Assembly: GCF_022539505.1 (NCBI RefSeq)
Contig: NC_061510.1
Location: forward strand, 100,084,292-100,148,291
Source: Lolium rigidum
Taxonomy: Eukaryota > Streptophyta > Magnoliopsida > Poales > Poaceae
Reading direction: 5' to 3'
DNA: 64,000 nt
A program made the translations under genes and the position numbers. How positions within the stretch are numbered: position 1 is the first letter of the stretch; each line of letters opens with the position of its first letter. Of this stretch, positions 34,583 through 46,990 are shown one piece after another. The notes under the pieces are model-generated. The model ran no database searches, was not told the DNA's origin, and was given only the letters and a program-made list of their open reading frames with translations.

Positions 34583-37343
34583 ATGAGGAAATTGTGCCCA
34601 AACCTGGAGCGCGACGACGCGCTGGACACGGTCCTGGAGGTGCCGATCCCGGAGGAGATGTTCACCGGCGGCGGCGGGTCGCGCGGGTCCAGGTTCGGTT
34701 GCACGGGCGTGAAGGCGTGGATGCGCGCGCACGGCGCTCCGGACCGGTCCGGCGCTGGCGAGCCGTGCTCCATGAGCCGCGGCGAGCTGCAGCTGATGCT
34801 GGGCGTGATCGGCGCGCCGCTCATCCCGCTCCCCGTCGGCCACGCCAAGCAGTCGCCGTCCTCCGTGCTCTGCGAGCAGCTCAAGGGCGACCCCATCGTA
34901 CGTCGTTTTTTTCCTCGATCGTGTGCTCGAGGCTTTCCCCTGCCTGCAGGTTGGTTTTAGTAGTAATCAACGATCGTTTGAATTGGCAGGAGTCTTCTTC
35001 GGCCAAGTACATCGTGCAGCAGTACATCGCGGCGTCTGGCGGTGAGTGGGCGTTGAACAAGGTGACGAGCATGTACGCGATGGGGCGGGTGCGGATGACG
35101 GCGGCCGAGCTCAACACCAACGACGCCGACGGCGCCACCGGCAATGGCAACGGCCACGGTCACCGCGGCGGGAAGAAAGGCGGCAAGGGCGCTGGCTCAA
35201 GTGGCGAGATCGGCGGGTTCGTGCTGTGGCAGAAGAAGCCGGAGCTGTGGTGCCTGGAGCTGGTGGTGTCCGGGTGCAAGATCAGCGCCGGCAGCGACGG
35301 CAAGGTTGCCTGGCGGCAGACGCCGTGGCACCAGTCGCACGCCTCCCGTGGCCCGCCGCGGCCGCTCCGACGGTCGCTCCAGGTGCGTGCCGTAGTTTCT
35401 GCTGTATGTACGCTCGCAACGTATACGTTACCCCTTGATTGGTTGCCGCCTTTCTGTACCGTGAGCGTGTTCTTTTGGTACTCCCCGTACGTACGCCTGG
35501 TATGCGTAGTACGAGTATGTTTTGACTGAACAAAACGAACTCCCTCCCACATACTAGATAGCTTGGCTTAGCTAGGATTGTGATTAAACTTAACGCAACA
35601 GCTCTGCACACTTGCTTACTATGATTCTGATTTCTGAAAGAAAAGAAAACAGTGTATAGCCTGAGCTGACGCAAGTCTAGCTAGACGTACGAACCGAGGC
35701 CATTGCTGTTGCTGCCATCGGTGGCTCTTAACTAGCTGTTGCGCTAGCTGTTGGTACTCCTCCTAATAGTCTTTCACTTAACTTAACATGGACATTGCCG
35801 ATGGTACAGTACGCAGTACAGCGCTATGCAGGAAGCCAACCGTACGCCTGGTACAACACCATTGTCATCTGTACGTGATCCTTGCCGACGCGCGGCCGTG
35901 CTGGACCAACGGCGACTGTGCGGCGTTGATCAGGGCTGGCGTGTTACTACTGACAGCTCCCCTGCGCGCGCGCTGTCGGCGAGACAGGCCGGCGTTAATT
36001 CCCCGTACGGCGCGCGCGGGGACATAAATTACGCCCCTTGATCGGCCGCGGAATGATTGCGCGATCGAGCCGGCCGCGGTCAAGGTCCATGGCAAATGTC
36101 TGTCGGGGATAAGATCAAGATCAAGATCGCCTGCGTGCGTGCGTGCTCATCATGGAGCAGAGGAGAAGATCCAGGTATCTCGCAGGCACGTATACGTACG
36201 TATCAGTAGTAGATTTGGGCCGGGCGAAAACTCATCATTGCCGCCGTGGCGGTATCCGGTCGCGCCTGGGAAGGTAATTAGTGCTGTGATGATGACGGAG
36301 GGCGTGACCGCAGGTAGAAGATTAAGCGCGGAGACGCGGCGTGATTAGGGGGATCACTCCAACGTGCGTGCATGTGCGCTGCTGGCCGAACACTCCACAT
36401 GGACATGGGCCTCCTCATCGCCCCGGCCGCCATCAAGGTCGGTTGGTGCCGCGCAATCTCTCCGTCCAACAGGCCAACTATCCCCGCTAATCGCGCCGCA
36501 CCAACCCAACCCCATCGAGAAAAATACACTAGCTTTGCATTCCGCGTGCGCTCCCTCCATCGTGCGGTTGTTGCCGTCGTTATTTTTGACCCTATAGTCA
36601 ACTCTCTAGCTCGACACGCCCAAGTCCACTCCGCACCGCTCGTTCCAACGTACTTTTCACACCTGCATGACGCGAAGCTGACGTCTGCTTTCAACGTGCA
36701 GGGCCTGGACCCGATGCTGACGGCGAGCCTGTTCGCGGAGGACTCGGTGTGCATCGGGGAGCGGAGCATCGGCGGCGAGGACTGCTTCGTGCTCAAGGTG
36801 GAGGCGGAGGCGTCCAGCCTGCGGGCGCGCAACAGCGGCAGCGTCGAGATCATCCGCCACACCGTCTGGGGATACTTCAGCCAGCGCACGGGCCTGCTCG
36901 TCCAGCTCGAGGACTCGCACCTCCTCCAGATCAAGCCCACCTCCGGCACCGGCAGCGTCTTCTGGGAGACCACCATGGAGTCGCGCCTCGACGACTACCG
37001 CGCCGTCGACGGGGTCAACATCGCCCACGCGGGCCGCACGGCGGTCTCGCTGGTGCGGTTCGGGGACGGGCAGGACGGCAGCACCAGGACGAGGATGGAG
37101 GAGACCTGGAGCATCGAGGAGGTCGACTTCAACATCCGAGGCCTCTCCATGGACTGCTTCCTCCCGCCCAGCGACCTCAGGGAGACCAAAGAGGCGCCGC
37201 AGGACGCCGTCGCTCCCGCCGTCGTCAAGGCACCGAGGCCGCCGCCGCTAAGGATACCGGCCGTCGTGGCAATACGCGTCGGGCCCTCACAGGTGGCCGC
37301 TGTCAACCTCGACGAATCGTCGGAGCCGCTAATCGCGAGATGA
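34583..37343 (+). CDS. DUF620-family protein
   Basis: Three exons, all phase 0 with GT-AG borders: 34583-34897, 34990-35382, 36702-37343, giving 449 aa. The N-terminus MRKLCPNLERDDALDTVLEV is the conserved family start, followed by ESSSAKYIVQQYIAASGGEW at the exon 2 start, a variable Gly/His-rich insert (about residues 150-175), GGFVLWQKKPELW, WRQTPWHQ, then GLDPMLTASLFAEDSVCIGE (start of exon 3), YFSQRTGLLVQLEDSHLL and FWETTMESRLDDYRAVDG. The Pro-rich tail after about residue 395 is variable. No signal peptide or membrane segment. The molecular role of DUF620 proteins is not established to my knowledge; some carry automatic lipase labels without catalytic evidence. Intron 2 is 1319 bp. No disabling change was seen. 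Confidence 0.92.
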
Positions 37344-37856
37344 TGACGTCGCCATAAACTGCTCCTACCCGTAAGTAGAGATCACCCCTGTAAATATGTT
37401 TCGAGTGAGATTCTTCTATATTCTTTTTCGAGGTGTGGATAAAGCCTCAAGCTAGAATTGGGGTCAGAGGAGTGAGAGAGTAGTGATTCGGACTAGATGC
37501 ATGTATACTCATCGTCTAATTATAGATGTATTGTACTAATGAGCTTAATCAGCTCCGTCTATGTAAATGTGAAAGACAAAAAAAGAAACCCCGATTCTGC
37601 TTGCCAGCATGATAGACATTAAGTTGTGTTGCTCAACTTCAGTCCTTTACTCCTTTCAAGAAAATGGCACAGGGACTTCAGTTCACCTGAATGTACTATA
37701 AAGTGTTGACACTTGTCAGACGAGAAAATGTAAACAATGTATTCCATTTCTAGTAATTCGGACTAGATGTGTACTTAGCTAACTATAGATGTATATTGTA
37801 TAAGGAGCTTAATGGTGCAGCTCAATGTAAATTTGAAGGAAATTCTTCGATTCCGC
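37344..37856. other. 3' flank of the DUF620 gene
   Basis: Contains the probable 3' untranslated region, with AATAAA-like signals absent but AT-rich far-upstream-type stretches, and a near-duplicate string, TAATTCGGACTAGATG (37755) against TGATTCGGACTAGATG (37484), that hints at a local duplication. No gene. Confidence 0.45.
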
Positions 37857-38353
37857 TTAATTGGTCGCATAATGAACATTAGCGGGTTTTTCATTTTGAC
37901 AAAAGGAGGCATAGCAGGGCTCCCAATTTGAGAATTTTCACGCCCCTTATCCAAATATAGGTGACCAGGGCGGCAATAGCTTTGCCCACTACCCTCAACC
38001 AACGAGGCTGTAGGCCCATGCCTCCCGCATTCGTTGTTCCGACAATAGCAGAGCATAGATCTTCAATAGCATCTAAATTTTCCGTAGCAGTTTTACTTTT
38101 ATTTCCTATAAAAATTAGTTTCATAGTTTTTTAGCAATATCAATAGAAATTAGATATGCCACCTTTGTTTCAGGGGTTTCTCAATATTCTCTTTAACCGA
38201 TCGAATATATTCATATAAAATTAAGCGCATCTCATCACGGCTGGAAATACCCGTGACGAGACAAGTGGTAAATAGCAAAACAGTAAAATCTTCCTTACCA
38301 AACCACTTACCAATAGTGCAACGCTCCCCGGCAACGGCGTCAGAAAAGTGTCT
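37857..38353 (-). mobile_element. Internal 5' end of a minus-oriented LTR retrotransposon
   Basis: The right border CTCCCCGGCAACGGCGTCAG followed by AAAAGTGTCT just before an LTR terminus matches the primer-site region of the elements at 50384 and 56069. The sequence upstream is AT-rich and non-coding. Confidence 0.55.
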
Positions 38354-39452
38354 TGATGCGTCCCAAGTATAGAAGATCAAATCTACTCCCTCCGATCCGA
38401 AAAATGTGTCGGACGGTTAGTGTAATTACGTTTTACCATTTAGCCCTTATAAAACCGGAAATTGACGCAACAGTTAATTAAGAACTGTTGACCGGGTCCT
38501 TTGCATCACCCGAGTCTATCTGGTGGAAGGTTCATGGCGTGGGTTGCGATGCGGGTCGGCGATGCGAACAGGGGCACGCTGCGGAGCAGGGAGAGCAGCT
38601 CGAGACGGCCCCATCGATTGGAGGAGGCCGGAGCGGTGGCTCCGCCGGTGGGAGCAACGGCGCCTGCACGGTTGGGGGCGAGCAGGTGCAGAGCGGACGT
38701 ACGGCTCGAGGCGAGCATGGCGGGCAGCCGGACGGCTTTGGAAGGACGGCGGGCGTCCGCACGGCTGGAGCAGGGCGGCGAAGCTCAGCAAGGGCAAGGC
38801 ACGCCGCCAATTTCCTGGGAAGAAGATGGGTCTGGTTCCTCTCCAGACTTTGTGCTTTTTGGGAGGATTCGGTTGGGGAGGAGGGATAACGGAGATCCTG
38901 GCTTGAAGGTGGAGTGCGGGTTAAGAAAATAATAAACGCAAGGTTGTTTCTATAAAATGGTTCCTCCGACATTTTTTTAGGATCGGAGGGAGTAGTAATT
39001 TTCAATAAGAAAGGTTGTCAAACCCACGAGGAGCTGAAGGTATTAGTTAGCGGATTTGACAAGTAATAATAACAAAAATGTAGCAGTTTTGGTATTATTG
39101 GTGTATAGTTTGCAATAAAATAAAGTGCAGAAGGTAAATTGCAATATGTAAACCCAATCCTCCATGCAGCAAGAGAACAAAGTCAAGGGTGTGCGTGTGT
39201 TTATATGAGACAAGTTTTCCCGAGGGCGGCCTGGATTTACTAGCATTAGAGTTCTACACAACATGGTAAATAAATTTTCAAGTTTCATTACCTTAGGGGC
39301 GGAGCATAATTTAGGTGCAGCCATAGATATGAGAAAATGCACCCCTTGTAATGGATCCTAGAGCTATTTTTATGTGCAAGTATATGAATCATTAAGACAT
39401 AGATGTCCCACCATAGCAATAAGATTATTGGTCCCCGACATAAATCTCTATA
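38354..39452 (-). mobile_element. LTR of that element, broken by two insertions
   Basis: Begins TGATGCGTCCCAAGTATAG (inverted LTR end) and resumes after the Stowaway element with GTCAAACCCACGAGGAGCTG. It is cut on the right at 39453 by a copia LTR. The order of insertions is LTR element first, Stowaway and copia later. Confidence 0.55.
38386..38992. mobile_element. Stowaway-like element with GC-rich cargo (607 bp)
   Basis: The termini CTCCCTCCGATCC and, inverted, CTCCCTCCGATCC are identical and flanked by TA (38384-38385, 38993-38994), the Tc1/mariner-Stowaway signature. Subterminal parts also pair loosely (AAAAATGTGTCGGACGG against TCCGACATTTTTT inverted). The middle (about 38510-38910) is unusually GC-rich for this class and open in several frames, but no protein motif is visible. 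Confidence 0.8.
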
Positions 39453-40765
39453 TGTTGGAGATATGCCCAAGCGGCAATAATAAAAGTATTTATTGTTATA
39501 TCTTAGTGTTCATAAATGTTTACATCCCATTCTATAATTATATTAACCGGAAACATTAATACTTGCGTGTTTTGTAAACATAAAGGAGTCCCTAGTAAGC
39601 CTCTTGTTAAACTAGCTTGTTGATTAATAGATGATCATGGTTTCCTGATCATGAACATTGGATGTTATTAATAACAAGATCATATCATTAGGTGAATGAT
39701 GTGATGGACATACACCCATAGTAAGCGTAGCATATGATCAAGTCATTTAGTTCTTTGTGCTTCAAGCTTTAATATGCATAGTAACTTAATCCTTCGACCA
39801 TGAGATCATGTTAATCACCTACACCGGATGGATGCTTTGATGACACCAAACACTATTGCGTAAATGGGCTGTTATAAAGGTGGCATTAAGTGTTCCGAAA
39901 GTATAGGGTTGACGCACTTGTATCAATAGTGGAATTTGTCCATCCTAACGAAGAATAGATATGCTCGGGGCCCTCTCGGTGGAATGATATTTAATTAGCT
40001 TGGAAGCATGTGACTGGTTCACAAGGGATATCATATCACGGTACGAGTAAAGAGTACTTATCGATAACGAGGTTGAACTAGGTATGGAGATACCGACGAT
40101 CAAACTTAGGATAAGTAAAATATCGCGAGACAAAGGGAATTGTTATTTTATGTGAATGGTTCTTTCGGTCACGAAGACATCGTTGAATATGTGGAACCTA
40201 TTATGGATCTCCAGGTCCCGCTATTAGTTATTGATCATGTCCACATAGTTCTCGAACCGTAGGGTGACACACTTAAGGTTTGATGTCGTTTTAAGTAGAT
40301 ATGGAATATGGAATGGAGTTCGAATGTTGTTCGGAATCTCGGATGGGATCCAGGACATCACGAGGAGTTCCGAAATGGTCTGGAGAATAAGATTCATATA
40401 TAGGAAGTCACTTTTCAAGTTTGGAAATGATCCGGTGCATTTATGGAAGGAGCTAGAATAATCTAGAACCTCCGGAAGAAATCACCATGGAAGGTGGAGT
40501 CTCGTATGGACTCTACCAATCCTAACCAGCCAACCAAGAGGGAAGATGGAGTCCATGGTGGACTCCACCACCTTGGCCGGCCAAGGGAGAAGGAAAGGGA
40601 GGAGTCCCACTTCCCCTAGGTTTCACCCATATGGAAGGTTTTGAGTTGGACTCTTATTCGAGTTTTGGGAAAACCCTAGGGGGGTCCACCTATATAAAGA
40701 GAGGGAGAGGGAGAGGGCTGGCCACCTCTTGAGCCGCACCACCAAAGGGCACCCAAGGCCGGCGT
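39453..40765 (+). mobile_element. Copia LTR, BARE/WIS/Angela type, truncated
   Basis: Starts TGTTGGAGATATGCCCAAGC and follows the well-known copia LTR: GCAATAATAAAAG, ATTGTATTAACC-like segment, TAACTAGCTTGTTGATTAAT-like segment, GACATACACCCATAG, CTCGGTGGAATG, AAAATATCGCGAGACAAAGG, CACGAGGAGTTCC, and a TATA box CTATATAAAG near 40691. The 3' part of the LTR (leader end) is missing where a second LTR start follows. Confidence 0.85.
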
Positions 40766-40978
40766 GAAGGAGATATGCCCTAGAGGCAATAATAAAAGTG
40801 GTTATTATTTATATCTCTATGTTTATGATAAATGTTTATATGTCATGCTATAATTGTATTAACCGAAACATTAGTACATGTGTGATATGTAGACAAACAA
40901 GAAGTCCCTAGTATGCCTCTTAAACTAGCTTGTTGATTAATGGATGATTAGTTTCATAATCATGAACATTGGATGTTA
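40766..40978 (+). mobile_element. Second copia LTR start, cut by the gap
   Basis: From GGAGATATGCCCTAGAGGC the first 210 bp of the same LTR type recur with clear differences from 39453 onwards, so it is a different copy. The leading TGTTG is not intact. The copy runs into the N gap. Confidence 0.75.
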
Positions 40979-41078
40979 NNNNNNNNNNNNNNNNNNNNNN
41001 NNNNNNNNNNNNNNNNNNNNNNNNNNNNNNNNNNNNNNNNNNNNNNNNNNNNNNNNNNNNNNNNNNNNNNNNNNNNNN
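40979..41078. other. Assembly gap, 100 N
   Basis: Exactly 100 undetermined bases separate a copia LTR from the internal part of a different LTR element. The true distance is unknown, and so is whether the two sides are correctly joined. Confidence 0.99.
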
Positions 41079-41287
41079 CTTGTCTTGAAAGTACTATTCA
41101 TGAAAAGTCATTGCTATATGATTCAGTTGTTTAAGTCATTGTCTGTACCATTGCTTCGAATCACTTCATTCATCTCATATGCTTTACAATAGTGTTGATC
41201 AAGATTATGATAGCATGTCACTTCAGAAATTATCCTTGTTATCGTTTACCTACTCGAGGGCGAGTAGGAACTAAGCTTGGGGATGCT
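41079..41287 (+). mobile_element. 3' internal end of a plus-oriented non-autonomous LTR element
   Basis: Inverted, it matches 52548-52760 of the outer nested element (for example CTTGTCTTGAAAGTACTATT and CTCGAGGGCGAGTAGGAA). It ends in the purine-rich CTAAGCTTGGGGATGCT just before the LTR. Confidence 0.8.
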
Positions 41288-42890
41288 TGATACGTCTCAA
41301 ACGTATCCATAATTTCTTATGTTCCATGCTACTTTTATGACAATACTCACATGTTTTATACACACTTTACATCATTATTATGCATTTTCCGGCACTAACC
41401 TATTGACAAGATGCCGAAGAGCCAGTTACTGTTTTCTGCTGTTTTTGGTTTCAGAAATCCTACGAAGGAAATATTCTCGGAATTGGACGAAATCAACGCC
41501 CAGGGTCTTATTTTTCCACGGAGCTTCCAGAAGACCGAAGAGCATACGAAGTGGGGCCACGAGGTGGCCAAACCACAAGGCGGCGCGGCCAAGGAGGGGC
41601 CCGCGCCACCCTGTGGTGTGGGTCCCTCGTCAGCCCTCCGACTCTGCCCTTCCGCCTACTTAAACTCTCCGTCGCGAAAACCCTATTACCGTGTGCCACG
41701 ATACGGAAATAGTTCCAGAGACGCCACCGCCACCAATCCCATCTCGGGGGATTCAGGAGATCGCCTCCGGCACCCTGCCGGAGAGGGGAATCATCTCCCG
41801 GAGGACTCTTCATCACCATGATCGCCTCCGGACTGATGTGTGAGTAGTTCATCTTTGGACTATGGGTCCATAGCAGTAGCTAGATGGTTGTCTTCTCCTC
41901 TTGTGCTATCATGTTAGATCTTGTGAGCTGCCTATCATGATCAAGATCATCTATTTGTAATGCTACATGTTGCGTTTGTTGGGATCCGATGAATATGGAA
42001 TACTATGTCAAGTTGATTATCAATCTATCATATATGTGTTGTTTATGTTCTTGCATGCTCTCCGTTGCTAGTAGAGGCTCCGGCCAAGTTGATACTTGTA
42101 ACTCCAAGAGGGAGTATTTATGCTCGATAATGGGTTCATGCCTCCATTGAATGCGGAGCAGGTGACGAGAAAGTTCTAAGGTTGTGGATGTCTTGTTGCC
42201 ACTAGGGATAAACATCAATGCTTTGTCTAAGGATATTTGTGTTGATTACATTACGCACCATACTTAATGCAATTGTACTGTTGTTTGCAACTTAATGCTG
42301 GAAGGGGTGCGGATGCTAACACTGAAGGTGGACTTTTTAGGCATAGATGCATGCTTGGATAGCGGTCTATGTACTTTGTCGTAATGCCCTGATTAAATCT
42401 CATAGTAGTCATCGTGATATGTATGTGCATTGTTATGCCCTCTCTATTTGTCAATTGCCCAAGCTGTAATTTGTTCACCCAACATGCTATTTATCTTATT
42501 GGAGAGACACCACTAGTGAACTGTGGACCCCGGTCCATTCTTTTACATCTGAAATACAATCTACTGCAAACTTTGTTCTCTACTGTTCTTCGCAAACAAA
42601 CGTCATTTTCCACACCATACGTTTAATCCTTTGTTTACAGCAAGCCGGTGAGATTGAAAACCTCACTGCTAAGTTGGGGCAAAGTATTGTGATTGTGTTG
42701 TGCAGGTTCCACATTGGCGCTGGAATCCCTGGTGTTGCGCCGCACTACACTCCGTCACCAACAACCTTCACGTGGCCCTTGACTCCTACTGGTTCGATAA
42801 CCTTGGTTTCTTACTGAGGGAAAACTTGCTGCTGTACGCATCACACCTTCCTCTTGGGGTTCCCAACAGACGTGTGTCAACTACACGCCA
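41288..42890 (+). mobile_element. 3' LTR of the plus-oriented element (about 1.6 kb)
   Basis: Starts TGATACGTCTCAAACG after the purine tract and runs to about CTACACGCCA at 42890, with CACCCTGCCGGAGAGG, TTGGTTTCTTACTGAGGG and TTCCTCTTGGGGTTCCCAAC near the end. It lies against a Harbinger transposase gene, whose C-terminus is cut at the border, so the element inserted in or deleted part of that gene. Confidence 0.75.
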
Positions 42891-43870
42891 GCACCGGTCC
42901 TCTCACAATAGAAAATTGGTCTTAGAAAATCCCACATGTCCTCTCCACATCATTCCTAGCCACCGCTTGTGCATTGTGAAATTGATTTTGTTTCTTACCT
43001 TTTGGTTTGACAAACATTTTCCACCTTGGGTAGATGCCGTCAGCAAGAAAGTAGCCATAGTTGTACTGGCGGCCATTTGCTTCGAACTCCACTTGTGAAC
43101 CTTCACTCAATGCAAGCCTCGTCATAAGGGGTGATCGTCGAAGAACATTGATGTCATTGCATGTGCCGAGCATTCCAAAGAGTCTCTTTATCGGCCACCT
43201 CTTCAAGAATGATAGTGAAATCCTTTTTGTGCCCTTTAAGTTGTCTGTGTCATGCCGTGGGATAATTCATCCAACTCCAATGCATACAATAAATTGAGCC
43301 ATTCATACCTATAAACCCCTGAGCCATGTTCTGCTCCAAAAGTCTTGTTGTGTCTTTTTCAGCGAGGGATCTTAAGTATGTAGAGCCAAATAGTTGCACA
43401 ATTGCGACGACAAACCGCTTCACACACATGATTCGGTACTCTCACCCATGGCCAAGTGGTCATCCACTAGATCCGCCGGTATGCCGTATGCCAACATACG
43501 CAGGGCGGCGGTCACGTTTTGATATATAGGTGCTATGACCAAGCTCTCATGCGGCATTCCTCTGTTGCTCAAAGTACCAATCATGCTTCATCACCTCCTT
43601 TACGATGTACTTGAATAAGTCGATGCTCATCCGAAAACGGCAACGAAGGTATCTCTCGGGATATGTCGGATTTTTATTGAAATACATCTGCATCAACTTG
43701 TTGTGGCCTTCGATTTGCTCCCTCAATAACTTTTGTCTACCAAAATCTGAGCCACCAATATTCGGCTTTTTATTAGTACCCAAAGCCAATAGCATGGAGA
43801 TGTTCTCCTCTTCCTCGATATCAAATTTGTCATCGGACGAATCGTACGACGAGCTCTACAAACAAATGAG
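42891..43870 (-). pseudogene. Harbinger transposase (DDE), inactivated
   Basis: Minus-strand segments in order: acidic N-terminus (SSYDSSDDKFDIEEEE), MYFNKNPTYPERYLRCRFRM, MLAYGIPADLVDDHLAMGES, FGSTYLRSLAEKDTTRLLEQ, GMNGSIYCMHWSW, FGMLGTCNDINVLRRSPL and YNYGYFLADGIYPRWKMFVK, then the FHNAQAVARNDVER region. This is the family order. The first catalytic Asp is Tyr here (family GSIDCMHW; codon 43289-43291). A stop stands near 42925 (RTCGIF-stop-DQFSIVRGP), and frameshifts occur near 43546 and 43250. The end is missing. It cannot act now. Confidence 0.85.
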
Positions 43871-44137
43871 CTATTTTTGTTGTACGAACTACAACTAAAA
43901 TATAGAAAACATGGAGTGGCAGCTGAGGGCAAACCGGCCCGACGCGGCGACGTAGAACTAAGGCGTGACGGATCTACAATGCCAAAGGGTTAAATCGTCA
44001 GGAGCGGCGCAATTTTTGCGTCTACGCGGCACGGCGATGCGGAACCAACACTGGAGAGCGCAATTTTTGCGTCGGCACTCTAAATTGGCAATTATTATAG
44101 CGCGAGCGGTTGTTTACAACAGCTGCCGGAGATGCTC
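42891..44137 (-). mobile_element. Truncated PIF/Harbinger transposon
   Basis: The right terminus, inverted GAGCATCTCCGGCAGC, ends at 44137 and is followed by TTA (44138-44140), the usual Harbinger target. The left part is lost to the LTR at 42890. It contains the transposase relic 42891-43870. The termini resemble those of the two B3-carrying elements (GGGCATCTCC and GAGCATCTCG). Confidence 0.75.
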
Positions 44138-45269
44138 TTAGAACTCTGTTGACACTAGCGCGTGGTCCCCTGATGTCTACGGGTGCTTCTATTCTTGTAG
44201 ACAGTGTTGGGCCTCCAAGAGCAGAGGTTTGTAGAACAGCAACAAGTTTCCCTTAAGTGGATCACCCAAGGTTTATCGAACTCGGGGAGGAAGAGGTCAA
44301 AGATATCCCTCTCAAGCAACCCCGCAATCACGATACAAGAAGTCTCTTGTGTCCCCAACACACCTAATACACTTGTCAGATGTATAGGTGCACTAGTTCG
44401 GCGAAGAGATAGTGAAATACAAGTGGTATGAATGAATATGAGCAGTAGTAATGGCGCCAGAAAAGTGTTTGTTGGCGTGCAGTTGATGGTAGTAATATTG
44501 CAGGAAGTAAAGATGCGATAAAAACAATAAACAAGCGATGATTGCGGTATTTGGAAACAAGGCCTAGGGATCATACTTTCACTAGTGGACACTCTCAACA
44601 TTGATCACATAAATAAATAAGTTCTCTTCCTTTGTGCTACATACACTCTTGTTTGATAATGAACACCATTCGTTGTGTAGGGCTACGAGAGCACCTCAAT
44701 GCCGGAGTTAACAAGCTCCACAACATTCGACATTCATATTTAAGTAACCTTTAGAGCATAATAGATCTTTGCAATTTAAACCGAGTACTAACATAGCATG
44801 CACACTGTCACCATCACACTACGAAGGGGGAATAAATCACATCAATACTATGATAGTAATAATTAACTCCATAACCTACAAGAGATTATGATCATAACCT
44901 ACGCCAAGTACTACACGATGCACACACTCGTCACCATTACACCGTGAAGGAGGAATAGACTACTTTAATAACATCACAAGAGTAGCACATAGACTAATAG
45001 TGATACAAAACTCATATGAATCTCAATCATGTAAGGCAGCTCATGAGATCATTGTATTGAAGTAAATAGGAGAGAGATTAACCACATAGCTACCGGTACA
45101 GCCCCGAGCCTCGATGGAGAACTACTCCCTCCTCATGGGAGACAGCAGCGTTGATGAAGATGGCGGTGGTGTCGATGGAGAAGCCTTCCGGGGGCACTTC
45201 CCCGTCCCGGCAGCGTGCCGGAACAGAGACTCCTGTCCCCCAGATCTTGGCTTCGCGATGGCGGCGGCT

Positions 45270-46990
45270 TGATGTCTACGGGTGCTTCTATTCTTGTAGA
45301 CAGTGTTGGGCCTCCAAGAGCAGAGGTTTGTAGAACAGCAGCAAGTTTCCCTTAAGTGGATCACCCAAGGTTTATCGAACTCAGGGAGGAAGAGGTCAAA
45401 GATATCCCTCTCATGCAACCCTGCAACCACAAAGCAAGAAGTCTCTTGTGTCCCCAACACACCTAATAGGTGCACTAGTTCGGCGAAGAGATAGTGAAAT
45501 ACAGGTGGTATGAATAATTGCGAGCAGTAGCAACGGCACCAGAAAAGTGCTTTGCTGTCCAGGACTGGTGTGTGGTTGATGGTGGTAATATTGCAGGAAG
45601 TATAGATGCGAGTAAAACGATAAACAAACAGCGATAGCAGTATTTAGGAACAAGGCCTAGGGATCATACTTTCACAAGTGGACACTCTCAACATTGATCA
45701 CATAACAGAACAAATAGATAGATGCTAGACTCTACACCCTCTTGTTGGATGATGAACACCACTAACTGTGTAGGATTACACGAACCCTCAATGCCGGAGT
45801 TAACAAGCTCCACAATATTCAATGTTCATATTTAAATAACCTTAGAGTGCATAACAGATCAACATAACCAAACCAAGTACTAACATAGCATGCACACTCG
45901 TCACCTTCACACTACGAAAGGAGGAATAGATCACATCAATACCATCATAGCAATAGTTAACTTCATAATCTACAAGAGATCACAATCATAGCCTACGCCA
46001 AGTACTACACGATGCACACACTGTCACCATTACACCGTGCGGGAGGAATAAACTACTTTAATAACATCACTAGAGTAACACACGGATATATTGTGATACA
46101 AAACACATTGCAATCATAAAGAGATATAAATAAGCACTTCACTATGCCATTCATAACGGTGAATAAGTATTCTGTGAAATATAGCCTAAGAGACCCACAC
46201 GGTGCACACACTGTCACCTTTACACACGTGGGACAAGGAGTCTCCGGAGATCACATAAGTAAAACCCACTTGACTAGCATAATGACATCTAGATTACAAG
46301 CATCATCATATGAATCTCAATCATGTAAGGCAGCTCATGAGATTATTGTATTGAAGCACATAGGAGAGAGATTAACCACATAGCTACCGGTACGGCCCCG
46401 AGCCTCGATGGAGAACTACTCCCTCCTCATGGGAGACAACAGCGTTGATGGAGATGGCGATGGTGTCGATGGAGGAGCCTTCCGGGGCACTTCCCGTCCC
46501 GGCGGCGTGCCGGAACGGAGACTCTGTCCCCCGGATCTTGGCTTCGCGATGGCGGCGGCTCCGGAAGGTTTTCTCCGGTTTCGTCGAACGTGGTAGGGTT
46601 TTCGCGACGTAGACCTTAAGTAGGCGGAAGGGCAGCCTCGGAGGGGGCTCGGTGGGCCCACACACTAGGGGGCGCGGCCCCCTCTCGGCCGCGCCGAGGT
46701 GTTGTGTGGGGCCCCCGGGGCTCCCCTCCGGCGGCTCTCGGGTGTTCCGGAAGCTTCGTGGAAAAATAGGATGCTCGGGCGTTGATTTCGTCCAATTCCG
46801 AGAATATTTCCTTACTAGGATTTCTGAAACCAAAAACAGCAGAAAACAGGAACTGGCACTTCGGCATCTCGTCAATAGGTTAGTTCCGGAAAACGCATAA
46901 ATATGACATAAAGTATGCATAAAAAATGTAGATATCATCAATAATGTGGCATTGAACATAAGAAATTATCGATACATCAGAGACGTATCA
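45270..46990 (-). repeat. 3' LTR of the inner element
   Basis: Runs from TGATGTCTACGGGTGC to GAGACGTATCA on the plus strand, 1721 bp. The purine-rich CTAAGCTTGGGGATGT of the internal domain follows on the right (inverted), as expected for a 3' LTR of a minus-oriented element. Confidence 0.9.

Noticed and set aside
36372..36701. Upstream extension of DUF620 exon 3
   Set aside because: The open frame is chance: the sequence before the CAG acceptor at 36699-36701 lacks family similarity, and exon 2 joins directly to GLDP.
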